This document shows positions 17,465 to 25,103 of a stretch of 64,000 nucleotides of DNA, piece by piece. Within the stretch, counting starts at the first letter, position 1. Each line of letters opens with the position of its first letter. The notes under the pieces are model-generated. The model was not told the origin of the DNA. It did not search any database and saw only the letters and a program-made list of their open reading frames with translations. The DNA comes from Nonomuraea soli (lineage in GTDB: Bacteria > Actinomycetota > Actinomycetes > Streptosporangiales > Streptosporangiaceae), in NCBI RefSeq assembly GCF_013761175.1, contig NZ_JACDUR010000002.1, positions 440,816 to 504,815 on the forward strand, written 5' to 3'. A program made the position numbers and the translations under genes.

Positions 17465-17766
17465 GTGACTCCTCCAAGCAGCGCTCGAAGCGCCTCGGTG
17501 TACTCCTCGAATGCCAGCCGTCCGCGCCTGGTGAGGGCGACGTAGGTGACCGGCGTGCGGCCCTCGTGGGCCTTGGTGATCTCGACGTAGCCCGCTTCCT
17601 CGAGCTTCGTCAGGTGGACCGACAGGTTGCCCGCGGTCAGGTCCAGCATCTTCTTGAGGCTGGGGAAGGAGACCCGATCCCCGCCGGGCAGGGCGCTGAG
17701 CGTCACCACGACGCGCAGCCGCGCCTGAGCGTGGATGACCGGGTCGAGTTCGGGCACGGCCGTCAT
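17461..17766 (-). CDS. Winged-helix transcriptional regulator
   Basis: A 101-aa DNA-binding protein. The helix-turn-helix spans about residues 30-60 (FPSLKKMLDLTAGNLSVHLT), followed by the wing EITKAHEGRTPVTYVALT. It resembles the ArsR/MarR-like stand-alone wHTH proteins (HTH_45/HTH_27 type) that sit in ABC-2 exporter operons. The ATG at 17766 overlaps the preceding gene by 4 nt. Longer upstream reading in this frame is antisense or out-of-frame shadow. It probably controls this operon. No metal-binding cysteines are visible. Confidence 0.85.
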   Translation of the reverse strand: MTAVPELDPVIHAQARLRVVVTLSALPGGDRVSFPSLKKMLDLTAGNLSVHLTKLEEAGYVEITKAHEGRTPVTYVALTRRGRLAFEEYTEALRALLGGVT

Positions 17767-18368
17767 CGGCGATGCCTCCTGATGACGCCCACCCCCATGA
17801 AGGCCCCGCCGACCAGGATGGCGAAGAGCAGATAGGCGTACGGCTGGCCGACCGCCGCGGCGATGCCCACCACGACGGCCATCCAGGTGCCGACGAAGAA
17901 CATCGTCCAGTCGAGCCAGATCGCGCCCCCGGCCATGTAGAGCACGGCCGCGATCATCAGCGAGCAGGTGGAGAACAGCAGCCCGACCAGGTTCTGGTCG
18001 AGGTGGATCACGAACGTCGAGCAGACCCAGCCCATGACCGCCATGCCGACGAACCAGGCGATGCCGTACATCGCGCCGCGCTGGGACGTGTGGCCCTTGA
18101 CCCGCAGGCTGGAGCGGGTGGTGCCGTAGACCATGGCGCTCCCGGCCAGGATCTGGCCGCCCATCAAGATGGCGAGCGCCAGCTGCCAGGAGATCCCCGC
18201 CGAGTCCACCCCGTAGGCCAGGAAGAAGGCGAGATAGCCGACGAACCAGGCCGCGCCCCACGGCACGTAGGTGAACAGCGGGTTGGGGATCAGGTCGTGG
18301 CGGACCGCCTTGCGTTGTTCCTCGATCAGCCGCAAGGTCTCGTCGGGGCTGAGGCTGACTTCATCCAT
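17763..18368 (-). CDS. Membrane protein of the exporter operon
   Basis: A 201-aa protein. About 25 soluble N-terminal residues (LSPDETLRLIEEQRKAVRHD) are followed by five or six hydrophobic segments and a short basic tail. It is the first gene of the four-gene operon and overlaps the regulator gene by 4 nt. No enzyme motif is visible. Small membrane proteins with this layout often accompany wHTH/ABC-2 modules, so a sensing or assembly role is plausible but unproven. Confidence 0.75.
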   Translation of the reverse strand: MDEVSLSPDETLRLIEEQRKAVRHDLIPNPLFTYVPWGAAWFVGYLAFFLAYGVDSAGISWQLALAILMGGQILAGSAMVYGTTRSSLRVKGHTSQRGAMYGIAWFVGMAVMGWVCSTFVIHLDQNLVGLLFSTCSLMIAAVLYMAGGAIWLDWTMFFVGTWMAVVVGIAAAVGQPYAYLLFAILVGGAFMGVGVIRRHRR

Positions 18369-18432
18369 AAACCAGTTTGTATCACAAACCTCTCTGCCAC
18401 GAAAACCCCAAGTGCCGTGAATCGGCCAGGGA

Positions 18433-20364
18433 TCAGCGGCGGGTGAGCATCTCCGACTCCCACAGATCCCGGTAGTAGCCGGGCCGCTCCACCAGCTCGC
18501 GGTGCGTGCCGCGCTGGATCACGCGGCCGTGCTCCAGCACCAGGATCTCGTCGACCTGCTCCAGGCCGCGCAGGCGGTGGGTGACCAGCAGGGTCGTACG
18601 GCCATGCGTCGCGTCCAGCAGGTCGGCCATCAGCTCGTCGGCGGTCTGCTCGTCGAGCGCCTCGGCGGGCTCGTCGAGCAGGAGCACCGGGGGATCGTAG
18701 AGCAGGGCCCTGGCCAGGGCCAGGCGCTGGAGCTGGCCGCCGGAGACGGTCCGCGCGTCCTCGCCCAGCTCGGCCTCCCAGCCGACGGAACGCACCCACG
18801 TCTGGAGCTTCGCCTGCCGTACGGCTGCCTCCAGGGCCTCCTCGCTCTTGCCGGGGCCCGCGAGCTGGAGGTTGGCGCGCAGGGTGGTCTGGAAGACGTA
18901 GGGGTCCTGGGTGAGGCCGGTCATCAGGGTGCGCACGTCGTCGGAGCCGAGGTCGCGGACGTCGGCGCCGTTGACCGTGATCGTGCCGGACTCGGGCTCG
19001 ACCAGGCGCATCAGGGCGGCCAGGAGGGTGCTCTTGCCCGCGCCGCTGGGGCCGACCAGGGCCACACGCTTGCCGGGGGTGAGGGCGAGGCTGACACCGT
19101 CGACGGCGGCGGCAGGCGTGGCGGGCTCGGGGTGGGGGGCGTCGCCTGCTCCCGTGGCCGTGGCCGTGGCCGTCGTCGTGGCCGGAGCCGTGACTGCGGG
19201 CGGGGCCGCGTGCCGTACGACCAGGTCTCTCACCTCGACCGTCAGCGGTGCGGAGGGAAGCGGGGCGGGGTGGGCGGGCTCGGTGACGGCCGGCGGGGTG
19301 GCGCGCACCTCCCTGAGGCGGCGGACGGCCGCCAGGATGCCGGTCAGGCGCTCACCCGCCGCGGCCAGCGGCAGGACGGGCTCGAAGGCGACCAGCGACA
19401 TCAACGCCAGTACGGCGGTGCCCACGGAACCGACGCCCGCGCCCTGAGCCAGCAGGACGATCGCGGCCACGGTCAGCCCCTGCGTGAGCACGCCGAACGC
19501 CAGCGCCGACGCGTGCACCCTCGACTGGCGGCGCTCCAGAGCGGCCAGGGCCGCGTCGGCGTCCAGAGCGCTGCGCAGGGCGCGGTCGCCGGCGCCGCTG
19601 GCGGCCAGGTCGGCGGCGCCGTGCACCAGGTCGGCGGTCCGGGCGGCCAGGTCCGCGCGGGCGGGGGCGATGCGCGCCGCCCAGCGCCGGGCGCCTGCCG
19701 CGGTGGCGGCGGGCAGCAACGCGCCCGCGATCGCCAGGCCGGCGAGGAGCACGAGGGCGGCCGGGGGAAAGATCGTGAGGCCGATGGTGACGGCGGCGAC
19801 CGCGGTGATCAGCGCCGCCGCGGCGGGCAGGAGGCAGCGCACCAGGAGATCCTGGACGGCCTCGGTGTCGTCGACCATGCGGCTGAGCAGGTCGGCGCCG
19901 CCGTGGCGCGGGGACTGGGGCGGGATGAGGGAGGCGTAGAGGTCTTCCCGGGTGCCCGCCTGGGCGCGCAGGGCGACGTCGTGGCCGGTCAGGCGCTCGG
20001 CGTAGCGGAAGACGCCGCGGCTGGTGGCGAAGGCGCGGACGGCGACGATGGCGACACTCAGGGCGGCCAGCGGGGGCTGCTCGGCGGCGCGGGTGATGAG
20101 CCAGGCGGCGGCGGCGATGAGGCCGACCCCGGCCAGCTCGGCGGCGGCGCCGGCCAGGACGGCCCAGACGAGCCGCCACCGCATGGAGCGGAGCGACGAG
20201 GCGCGAGGAGCGTCCGCCGCCGGGCCGGAGGGCTGCTCGGGGGCATGACCCTCGGGCGTCGCTCTCTCGGGCGTCGGGTGGGCGGGCGTTGATTGAGTAG
20301 GCGCCGGGAGGTCGGTGGGGGTGTCCGAGGAGTGCGGTGGGTTCTTGGGGTCGTTCGAGGTCAT
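18433..20364 (-). CDS. cydC: Thiol reductant ABC exporter subunit CydC
   Basis: A 643-aa fused membrane-ATPase half-transporter needed, with CydD, for assembly of cytochrome bd (export of glutathione/cysteine-type thiols in characterised systems). About 60 N-terminal residues are Pro/Thr/Ala-rich. Six membrane segments follow, including the N-terminal motif LAGAAAELAGVGLIAAAAWLI. The ATPase domain has GPSGAGKST, the signature VSGGQLQRLALARAL and VLLLDEPAEALD. The ATG at 20364 overlaps the cydD stop (ATGA). A linker of repeated Thr/Ala codons precedes the ATPase domain. The gene closes the operon cydA-B-D-C. Confidence 0.92.
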   Translation of the reverse strand: MTSNDPKNPPHSSDTPTDLPAPTQSTPAHPTPERATPEGHAPEQPSGPAADAPRASSLRSMRWRLVWAVLAGAAAELAGVGLIAAAAWLITRAAEQPPLAALSVAIVAVRAFATSRGVFRYAERLTGHDVALRAQAGTREDLYASLIPPQSPRHGGADLLSRMVDDTEAVQDLLVRCLLPAAAALITAVAAVTIGLTIFPPAALVLLAGLAIAGALLPAATAAGARRWAARIAPARADLAARTADLVHGAADLAASGAGDRALRSALDADAALAALERRQSRVHASALAFGVLTQGLTVAAIVLLAQGAGVGSVGTAVLALMSLVAFEPVLPLAAAGERLTGILAAVRRLREVRATPPAVTEPAHPAPLPSAPLTVEVRDLVVRHAAPPAVTAPATTTATATATGAGDAPHPEPATPAAAVDGVSLALTPGKRVALVGPSGAGKSTLLAALMRLVEPESGTITVNGADVRDLGSDDVRTLMTGLTQDPYVFQTTLRANLQLAGPGKSEEALEAAVRQAKLQTWVRSVGWEAELGEDARTVSGGQLQRLALARALLYDPPVLLLDEPAEALDEQTADELMADLLDATHGRTTLLVTHRLRGLEQVDEILVLEHGRVIQRGTHRELVERPGYYRDLWESEMLTRR

Positions 20365-22160
20365 CGCGAGTCCCCGGCGGTCGGGCCCGTGGCGGGCGGG
20401 GCGGAGGCGGCCGGACCGCCGACCTGGGGCACGGCGCCGCCGGCCTGGGGCACGGCGCCGCCGGCCTGGCCGCCGGCGGAGTCGGCGATCACGCGGCCCT
20501 CGTGGACGCGGATGACACGGTCGGCCAGGTCGATCATGGCGGGGCGGTGGGCGACGATGATCGCGGTCCGGCCGGTCGACAGCCTGCCGGTGGCCTCGAC
20601 GATGGCGGCCTCGCTGCGGCCGTCGAGGCGGGCGGTGGGCTCGTCGAGCAGCAGGATCGCGGTGTCGGGGCGGCAGAAGGCCCTGGCCAGGGCGATGCGC
20701 TGGCGCTGGCCGGCCGACAGGTTCGCGCCGCGCTCGCCGACGAGGGTGTCGAAGGCCTGGGGGAGCGCGTCGATGAAGGGGGTGGCGTGGGCATGGCCGG
20801 CCGCCTGCCGTACGGCCTCGGCGGTGGCGTCGGGGGCGCCCAGGCGGATGTTGTCGGTGACGGAGACCGCGAAGAGGTGGGGGCGCTGGGGGACGAAGGC
20901 GGTCTCGGCGCGCCACTGGTCGAGGTCGAGGTCGCGCAGGTCGGCGCCGTCGACGAGGACGCGGCCCGACGACGGGGTGAGGAAGCCGAGCAGAAGGTTG
21001 AGGAGGGTGGACTTGCCGCCGCCGCTCTCGCCGACCAGGGCGACGCGCTCGCCCGGGGTGATGGTGAGGGAGACGTCTTCCAGGGCCGCCCCGGTGCGGC
21101 CGGGGTAGTGGGCGGTGACGTTCTCGAGGCGGATCTCGGGTGGACGGGCGCCGTGGCCGGAGCGCCGGGCGCCGCCCCCGGTGCTCGCCGTACCGGAGCC
21201 GCTGGGCACGGGAGGTTCACCCCCAGCCGGGGAAGGCTCCGGCGCGAGGACCGCGAAGGCGGCGTCCGCGGCCGCGACCCCCTCCATCGACGCGTGGAAC
21301 CGTGTCCCCATCACCCTCAACGGCAGGTACGCCTCCGGCGCCAGCAGCAACACCAGGAGCGCCGACGTCAGGTCGAGGCTCCCCCCGAGCAGCCGCAGCC
21401 CGATCGGCACCGCCACCAGTGCCAGCGACAACGACGCGCACAGCTCCAGCACCAGTGCCGACAGGAACGCCACCCGCAGCGTGCGCATGGTGGCGCTGCG
21501 ATGGGCGTCGGCGACGGAGCGGATGACGTCGGCCTGGTAGCGGGCGCGGCCGAAGGCGCGCAGGGTGGGCAGGCCGCGCACGACGTCGAGGAAGTGCCCG
21601 CCGAGGCGCGACAGCGCGTGGAACTGCTTCTCGGTGACCGCCTTGGTGTGCATGCCGACGAGGGCGCCGAAGATCGGGATGAGCGGCAGCGTGACCAGCA
21701 CGATGATCGCGCTGGTCAGGTCGGCGAAGAGCAGGCGCAGCAGCACCGCCAGGGGCACGACGGCGGCCACGGCGACGGCGGGCAGGTAGCCGGTCAGGTA
21801 CGGGTCGAGGCGGTCGAGGCCGCGGCCGACGAGGGTGACGAGCTCGCCGGAGCGGCGCGACGACAGCCGGACCGGGCCGAGTTCGGCGAAGCGGGCCAGC
21901 AGCCGGTGGCGCAGCGCGGATTTGGCGCCGGTGGCCAGGTGGCCTGAGCGCACCCCCTGGACCCAGCCGAGCAGGGCGCGCAGCGCCACCACCAGGACGA
22001 GGAAGAGCAGGGCCGCGGTCTCGAAGCGGCCCGACAGCACCCCGGCCAGGAGTTCGGCCTGGACCAGGACGAGCACGCCCGCCACGACGGCGGCGGCCAG
22101 CGCGACCACGAGGTGCGTGCGCACGTGGGTGCGCAGCAGCCCCATCAGCTCTTTGTGCAC
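20361..22160 (-). CDS. cydD: Thiol reductant ABC exporter subunit CydD
   Basis: A 599-aa half-transporter that pairs with CydC. It has six N-terminal membrane segments and the CydD-typical AVTEKQFHALSRLGGHFLDV coupling region. The ATPase domain has GESGGGKST, LSAGQRQRIALARAF and ILLLDEPTARLD. The signature reads LSAGQ rather than LSGGQ, which is tolerated in several CydD proteins. The C-terminal tail contains two copies of a GGAVPQ repeat encoded by a short tandem DNA repeat at about 20422-20465. The GTG at 22160 follows AGAGGGAG. Confidence 0.92.
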   Translation of the reverse strand: MHKELMGLLRTHVRTHLVVALAAAVVAGVLVLVQAELLAGVLSGRFETAALLFLVLVVALRALLGWVQGVRSGHLATGAKSALRHRLLARFAELGPVRLSSRRSGELVTLVGRGLDRLDPYLTGYLPAVAVAAVVPLAVLLRLLFADLTSAIIVLVTLPLIPIFGALVGMHTKAVTEKQFHALSRLGGHFLDVVRGLPTLRAFGRARYQADVIRSVADAHRSATMRTLRVAFLSALVLELCASLSLALVAVPIGLRLLGGSLDLTSALLVLLLAPEAYLPLRVMGTRFHASMEGVAAADAAFAVLAPEPSPAGGEPPVPSGSGTASTGGGARRSGHGARPPEIRLENVTAHYPGRTGAALEDVSLTITPGERVALVGESGGGKSTLLNLLLGFLTPSSGRVLVDGADLRDLDLDQWRAETAFVPQRPHLFAVSVTDNIRLGAPDATAEAVRQAAGHAHATPFIDALPQAFDTLVGERGANLSAGQRQRIALARAFCRPDTAILLLDEPTARLDGRSEAAIVEATGRLSTGRTAIIVAHRPAMIDLADRVIRVHEGRVIADSAGGQAGGAVPQAGGAVPQVGGPAASAPPATGPTAGDSR

Positions 22161-22169
22161 GAGCTCCCT

Positions 22170-22901
22170 CTAGAAGAACGACGGCATGCGGTCGGCCTTC
22201 CCGAAGGTCCGCCAGACCAGGACTTGTGCCCCGACCATGATCGGTGCGAACGGCACCACCATAAGCCCGAGCGTGGTCAAGGTCGCCGACGGGGCCGAGT
22301 GCTCCAGAAGGTATCCTGCCGCACCGACAAGGACGATGACCGCGGGCGCGGCGGCCAGGACTGCGGACAGCCACGGCGAGCCGCCGCCGGGGAAGGACGT
22401 CAGGCGGCGGCCGAGGAAGGTCCAGCCGTGGTAGGCGAAGGCGACGGCGACGAAGCCGCCCAGCGCCAGGCCCGTCCAGGAGAGCGAGCCGGTGGCCAGG
22501 GCGAACAGGGCCATGCCCCATCCGAGGGCCAGGCCGAGCGAGCCGATGAAGATGGCGAACTCCCAGAACGAGCGCCATCCCTGTGCGGGGATGCGGCGGC
22601 GGAACCACAGGCCGGCGTCGCGCAGCACCCACGACAGGAGCATGACGACGACCAGCGGGTACAGGGCCAGCAGCACCTCGGCCTCCAGCGACGGGTAGAC
22701 GCCGAACAGCACGCCGGCCAGCGCCACCAGCCACACCTCGTTGGCCAGGACGAACGGGGCGATGGCCCCGATCATCGCGTCGCGCCTGTCGCGGTCGCGC
22801 CCGAGGAACGGCAGCAGCAGCCCCACCCCGAGATCGAAGCCCTCCAGGGCGAAGTAGCCGATCAGCAGCGCGGAGAAGACCGCGAGCCAGACGATGTCCA
22901 T
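22170..22901 (-). CDS. cydB: Cytochrome bd oxidase subunit II, compact form
   Basis: A 243-aa integral membrane protein with about seven hydrophobic segments. The N-terminus (MDIVWLAVFSALLIGYFALE, then GFDLGVG) is diagnostic for CydB, and TLGLMVVPFAPIMVGAQVLV near the end matches its last membrane helix. Typical CydB proteins have 330-380 residues, so roughly 90 or more are missing from the interior. No frameshift is evident because both ends are in one open frame with good codon use. CTGAGGAG precedes the ATG. It lies 12 nt after cydA and 9 nt before cydD. Confidence 0.88.
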   Translation of the reverse strand: MDIVWLAVFSALLIGYFALEGFDLGVGLLLPFLGRDRDRRDAMIGAIAPFVLANEVWLVALAGVLFGVYPSLEAEVLLALYPLVVVMLLSWVLRDAGLWFRRRIPAQGWRSFWEFAIFIGSLGLALGWGMALFALATGSLSWTGLALGGFVAVAFAYHGWTFLGRRLTSFPGGGSPWLSAVLAAAPAVIVLVGAAGYLLEHSAPSATLTTLGLMVVPFAPIMVGAQVLVWRTFGKADRMPSFF

Positions 22902-22913
22902 GGATTCGACTCC

Positions 22914-24071
22914 TCAGTAGCTCAGCACGGGTTCCGCGGGCCTGGCCCCGAGCGCGGTGCCGACGGGCCCGCGCCTGACGACGCGCACGATCAGCACGTA
23001 GTCGACGATGGCGAGCATCGCCAGCACCCCGACGAACCCGGCGAACGACATCGCGATCATCGGCTGCGTCAGCCCGGGTGACAGGGCGTCGGCCACGGTG
23101 AGCTCGCCGGTGATCATCCACGGCTGCCGCCCGATCTCGCGCGCCATCCAGCCGAGGATGGAGATGACGAACGGCAGTGGCGTCATGGCGATGAGCACCG
23201 GGTGGGTCCACCGCCAGCGCGGCAGCACTTTGATCATCGGCAGCATGACCAGCAGCACCACGAACATGAGCAGCTCGCCGAGCAGGATCATGAAGCCGAG
23301 CCCGATGCCCGCCCCCGTGTTCCCCTCGAACTTGCCCTCGGGGACCACCGAGAACTGCGCGTACCCCATCGCCACCGCCAGGAGGATGCCGACGGCGGCG
23401 GCCACCAGGCCCGTGCGCAGCGAGCGGGTGAACAGCTCCAGGTCGGGTGTACGGCGGCGCAGGTGGTAGGCGCTGGCGCCCATCATGACCATGCCGCCGG
23501 TGAACAATGCCGCGCCGATGACGTGCGGCAGCGCGAAGACCAGCTGCGGGTTGCTCAGCAGCGCCCCGGCATCGGTCAGCTGCAGGTGGTCGCCGACCCG
23601 GGTGGCGCCCGCCGGGTTCTGCAGGAAGGAGTTGGCGACCATGATGAAGAACGCGCTGCCGTACGCGGTCAGGACGACCATCCAGATGCTCGCGACGTGC
23701 AGCCACTTGGGCAGCCGGTGCCAGCCGAAGATCCACAGCCCCAGGAACGTCGACTCCAGGAAGAAGGCGACGAGGGTCTCCATGGCCAGCGGCGCGCCGA
23801 ATACGTCGCCCGCGGTGTGGGCCAGGCCGCTCCACGACAGCCCGAACTGGAACTCCATCACCAGTCCCGTGACGATGCCCATCGCGTAGTTGATGACGTA
23901 GATCTGGCCCCAGAACCGCGTCATGCCCTCGTGGACCGGGTTGCCGGACCGGGCCCACCGGGTGTTCATGATTGCGACGAGCGGCGCCAGGCCCAGCGTC
24001 AGCACGACGAACAGGAAGTGCAGGCTCCCGGTCAGGGCGAACTGCAGCCGGGCGATGTCGAGAACGTCCAT
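22914..24071 (-). CDS. cydA: Cytochrome bd oxidase subunit I without Q-loop
   Basis: A 385-aa haem-binding subunit of a terminal oxidase; E. coli CydA has 522 aa. Recognisable features: haem-ligand His18 in GSLHFLF, Glu98 and Glu106 in LAMETLVAFFLEST, the second haem ligand His in LPHVIGAALF, and the conserved GRQPW. Where other CydA proteins have the long quinol-binding Q-loop, this one has only about 20 residues (YAQFSVVPEGKFEGNTGAG). The Glu before GW in the PLPW...EAGW motif (E. coli Glu445) is a hydrophobic residue here (PLPFVISILGW). Met in GFMILLGE may still serve haem b558. No ribosome site precedes the ATG, so a leaderless mRNA is likely. Confidence 0.9.
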   Translation of the reverse strand: MDVLDIARLQFALTGSLHFLFVVLTLGLAPLVAIMNTRWARSGNPVHEGMTRFWGQIYVINYAMGIVTGLVMEFQFGLSWSGLAHTAGDVFGAPLAMETLVAFFLESTFLGLWIFGWHRLPKWLHVASIWMVVLTAYGSAFFIMVANSFLQNPAGATRVGDHLQLTDAGALLSNPQLVFALPHVIGAALFTGGMVMMGASAYHLRRRTPDLELFTRSLRTGLVAAAVGILLAVAMGYAQFSVVPEGKFEGNTGAGIGLGFMILLGELLMFVVLLVMLPMIKVLPRWRWTHPVLIAMTPLPFVISILGWMAREIGRQPWMITGELTVADALSPGLTQPMIAMSFAGFVGVLAMLAIVDYVLIVRVVRRGPVGTALGARPAEPVLSY

Positions 24072-24116
24072 GTAGACACTCTACATGTAGACAGCCGACA
24101 TGTAGCATGGTTACAT
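24070..24116. promoter_or_regulatory. Twin PadR-type operators over cydA and padR starts
   Basis: Two perfect inverted repeats ATGTA-N7-TACAT occur at 24070-24086 and 24100-24116, with centres 30 bp apart. The first overlaps the cydA start codon and the second overlaps the padR start codon. ATGTA/TACAT half-sites are characteristic of PadR-family operators. A TANNNT element lies 6 nt before each start codon (TAGAGT for cydA on the minus strand, TAGCAT for padR). Both transcripts may therefore be leaderless and both promoters would be covered by bound repressor. Confidence 0.8.
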
Positions 24117-24462
24117 GAGTACGATGGGAAGCGTGAACCCCGATGCCCTGCGCGGCCACATGGACGCCCTGATCCTGTCCGTACTCGAGCACGAGCCGCT
24201 GCACGGCTACGCGATCATCGAGGCCCTGCAGGAACGCAGCTCAGGAGCGCTGGCCGTGCCGACCGGCACCGTCTACCCGGCGCTGCGCAGGCTGGAGCGC
24301 ACCGGATACCTCGACAGCGAGTGGGCCACCGTCGGCGGGCGCAAGCGCCGCACCTACCGGCTGACCTCCGCGGGCCGCACCCATCTGGCGGGCGAGCGCA
24401 CGGCCTGGCAGTCGTTCGCCGGCGTCATCACCAGCGTGCTGCAACCACGCTCGGCCGGGTGA
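24115..24462 (+). CDS. PadR-family transcriptional regulator
   Basis: A 115-aa PadR-type repressor. The winged helix is at about residues 17-90, with LSVLEHEPLHGYAIIEAL, then TGTVYPALRRLERTGYLDSE and the wing GRKRRTYRLTSAGRTHL. The ATG at 24115 lacks a ribosome site and sits in the operator half-site. A GTG at 24133 (giving VNPDALRGHMDALIL) has GGGAAG close by and would match the usual PadR N-terminus, so the true start may be there. It is divergent from cydA and shares the operator region, so it very probably controls the cyd operon and itself. The inducer is unknown. Confidence 0.88.
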   Translation: MSTMGSVNPDALRGHMDALILSVLEHEPLHGYAIIEALQERSSGALAVPTGTVYPALRRLERTGYLDSEWATVGGRKRRTYRLTSAGRTHLAGERTAWQSFAGVITSVLQPRSAG

Positions 24463-25093
24463 GCCGCTGACACTGCAGCGCGTGCCAGGCCTGCACCCCC
24501 ACCACCACGTAGCTGACCATGCTGATCAGCGTGCCTGGCAGGTAGTCGCTGAAGCCCAGGGGCCCGTGCGCGCCGTACACCAGCAGGCTCGACAGGCCGA
24601 AGGTCACGCCCAGCAGCGTCCAAGTGTAGAAGGCCAGGGCACGCGTCACCCTGCGGCTGTCGGCGCCTCTTCGCAGCGCCACGATGAGCACGCCCGCCAC
24701 CACCCCCGACAACAGCTGCGCGATGTCCAGGGCGCGGGCGGCGGGGACGAACCAGTCGGGGCGCCTCACCCACTCGTGCACGTCGTAGGGGAAGACCCGC
24801 CAGACCAGCGCCCACATCAGGGCGATCGCGGGCACGCTGAGGAACAGCAGCCAGGCCAGCCGCCGCCCGGCGCAGGCGACGAGCTCCTCCTGGAAGCCGG
24901 GAGCGATGGCTGCGACGGGTCCGAACTCCTCGACCGCGCGCAGCTCGGCCGAACGCCGGTCCATGCCGCCCGCCTCGAAACTCTCGGCCGCGTCGAGCAG
25001 GCTGTCGCGAGCCTCGACGACCAGGTCGCGCTTGGCGGCGTACGGCCCGTTCAGGGAACGCCGCAGGTCGGTCACGTAGTCGTCGATGAGCAT
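24428..25093 (-). CDS. HAAS-domain-like membrane protein
   Basis: A 221-aa protein. Residues about 1-75 (YVTDLRRSLNGPYAAKRDLV, then LDAAESFEAGGMDRRSAELRAVEEFGP) match the helical prefix domain (HAAS/DUF1700-like) often found next to PadR regulators. Five hydrophobic segments follow. The ATG at 25093 is preferred over upstream in-frame Met codons because the domain begins there. Its 3' end overlaps the 3' end of padR by 35 bp in convergent orientation. HAAS proteins are thought to partner PadR regulators, which suggests a link, but here the genes are not in one operon. Confidence 0.75.
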   Translation of the reverse strand: MLIDDYVTDLRRSLNGPYAAKRDLVVEARDSLLDAAESFEAGGMDRRSAELRAVEEFGPVAAIAPGFQEELVACAGRRLAWLLFLSVPAIALMWALVWRVFPYDVHEWVRRPDWFVPAARALDIAQLLSGVVAGVLIVALRRGADSRRVTRALAFYTWTLLGVTFGLSSLLVYGAHGPLGFSDYLPGTLISMVSYVVVGVQAWHALQCQRLTRPSVVAARW

Positions 25094-25103
25094 GACCTTC
25101 AGC

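Noticed and set aside
22914-24071. CydA broken by a frameshift
   Set aside because: Conserved motifs on both sides of the missing loop are in one frame with normal codon use, and CydB is also compact. A natural short form is more likely than an error, though resequencing would settle it.
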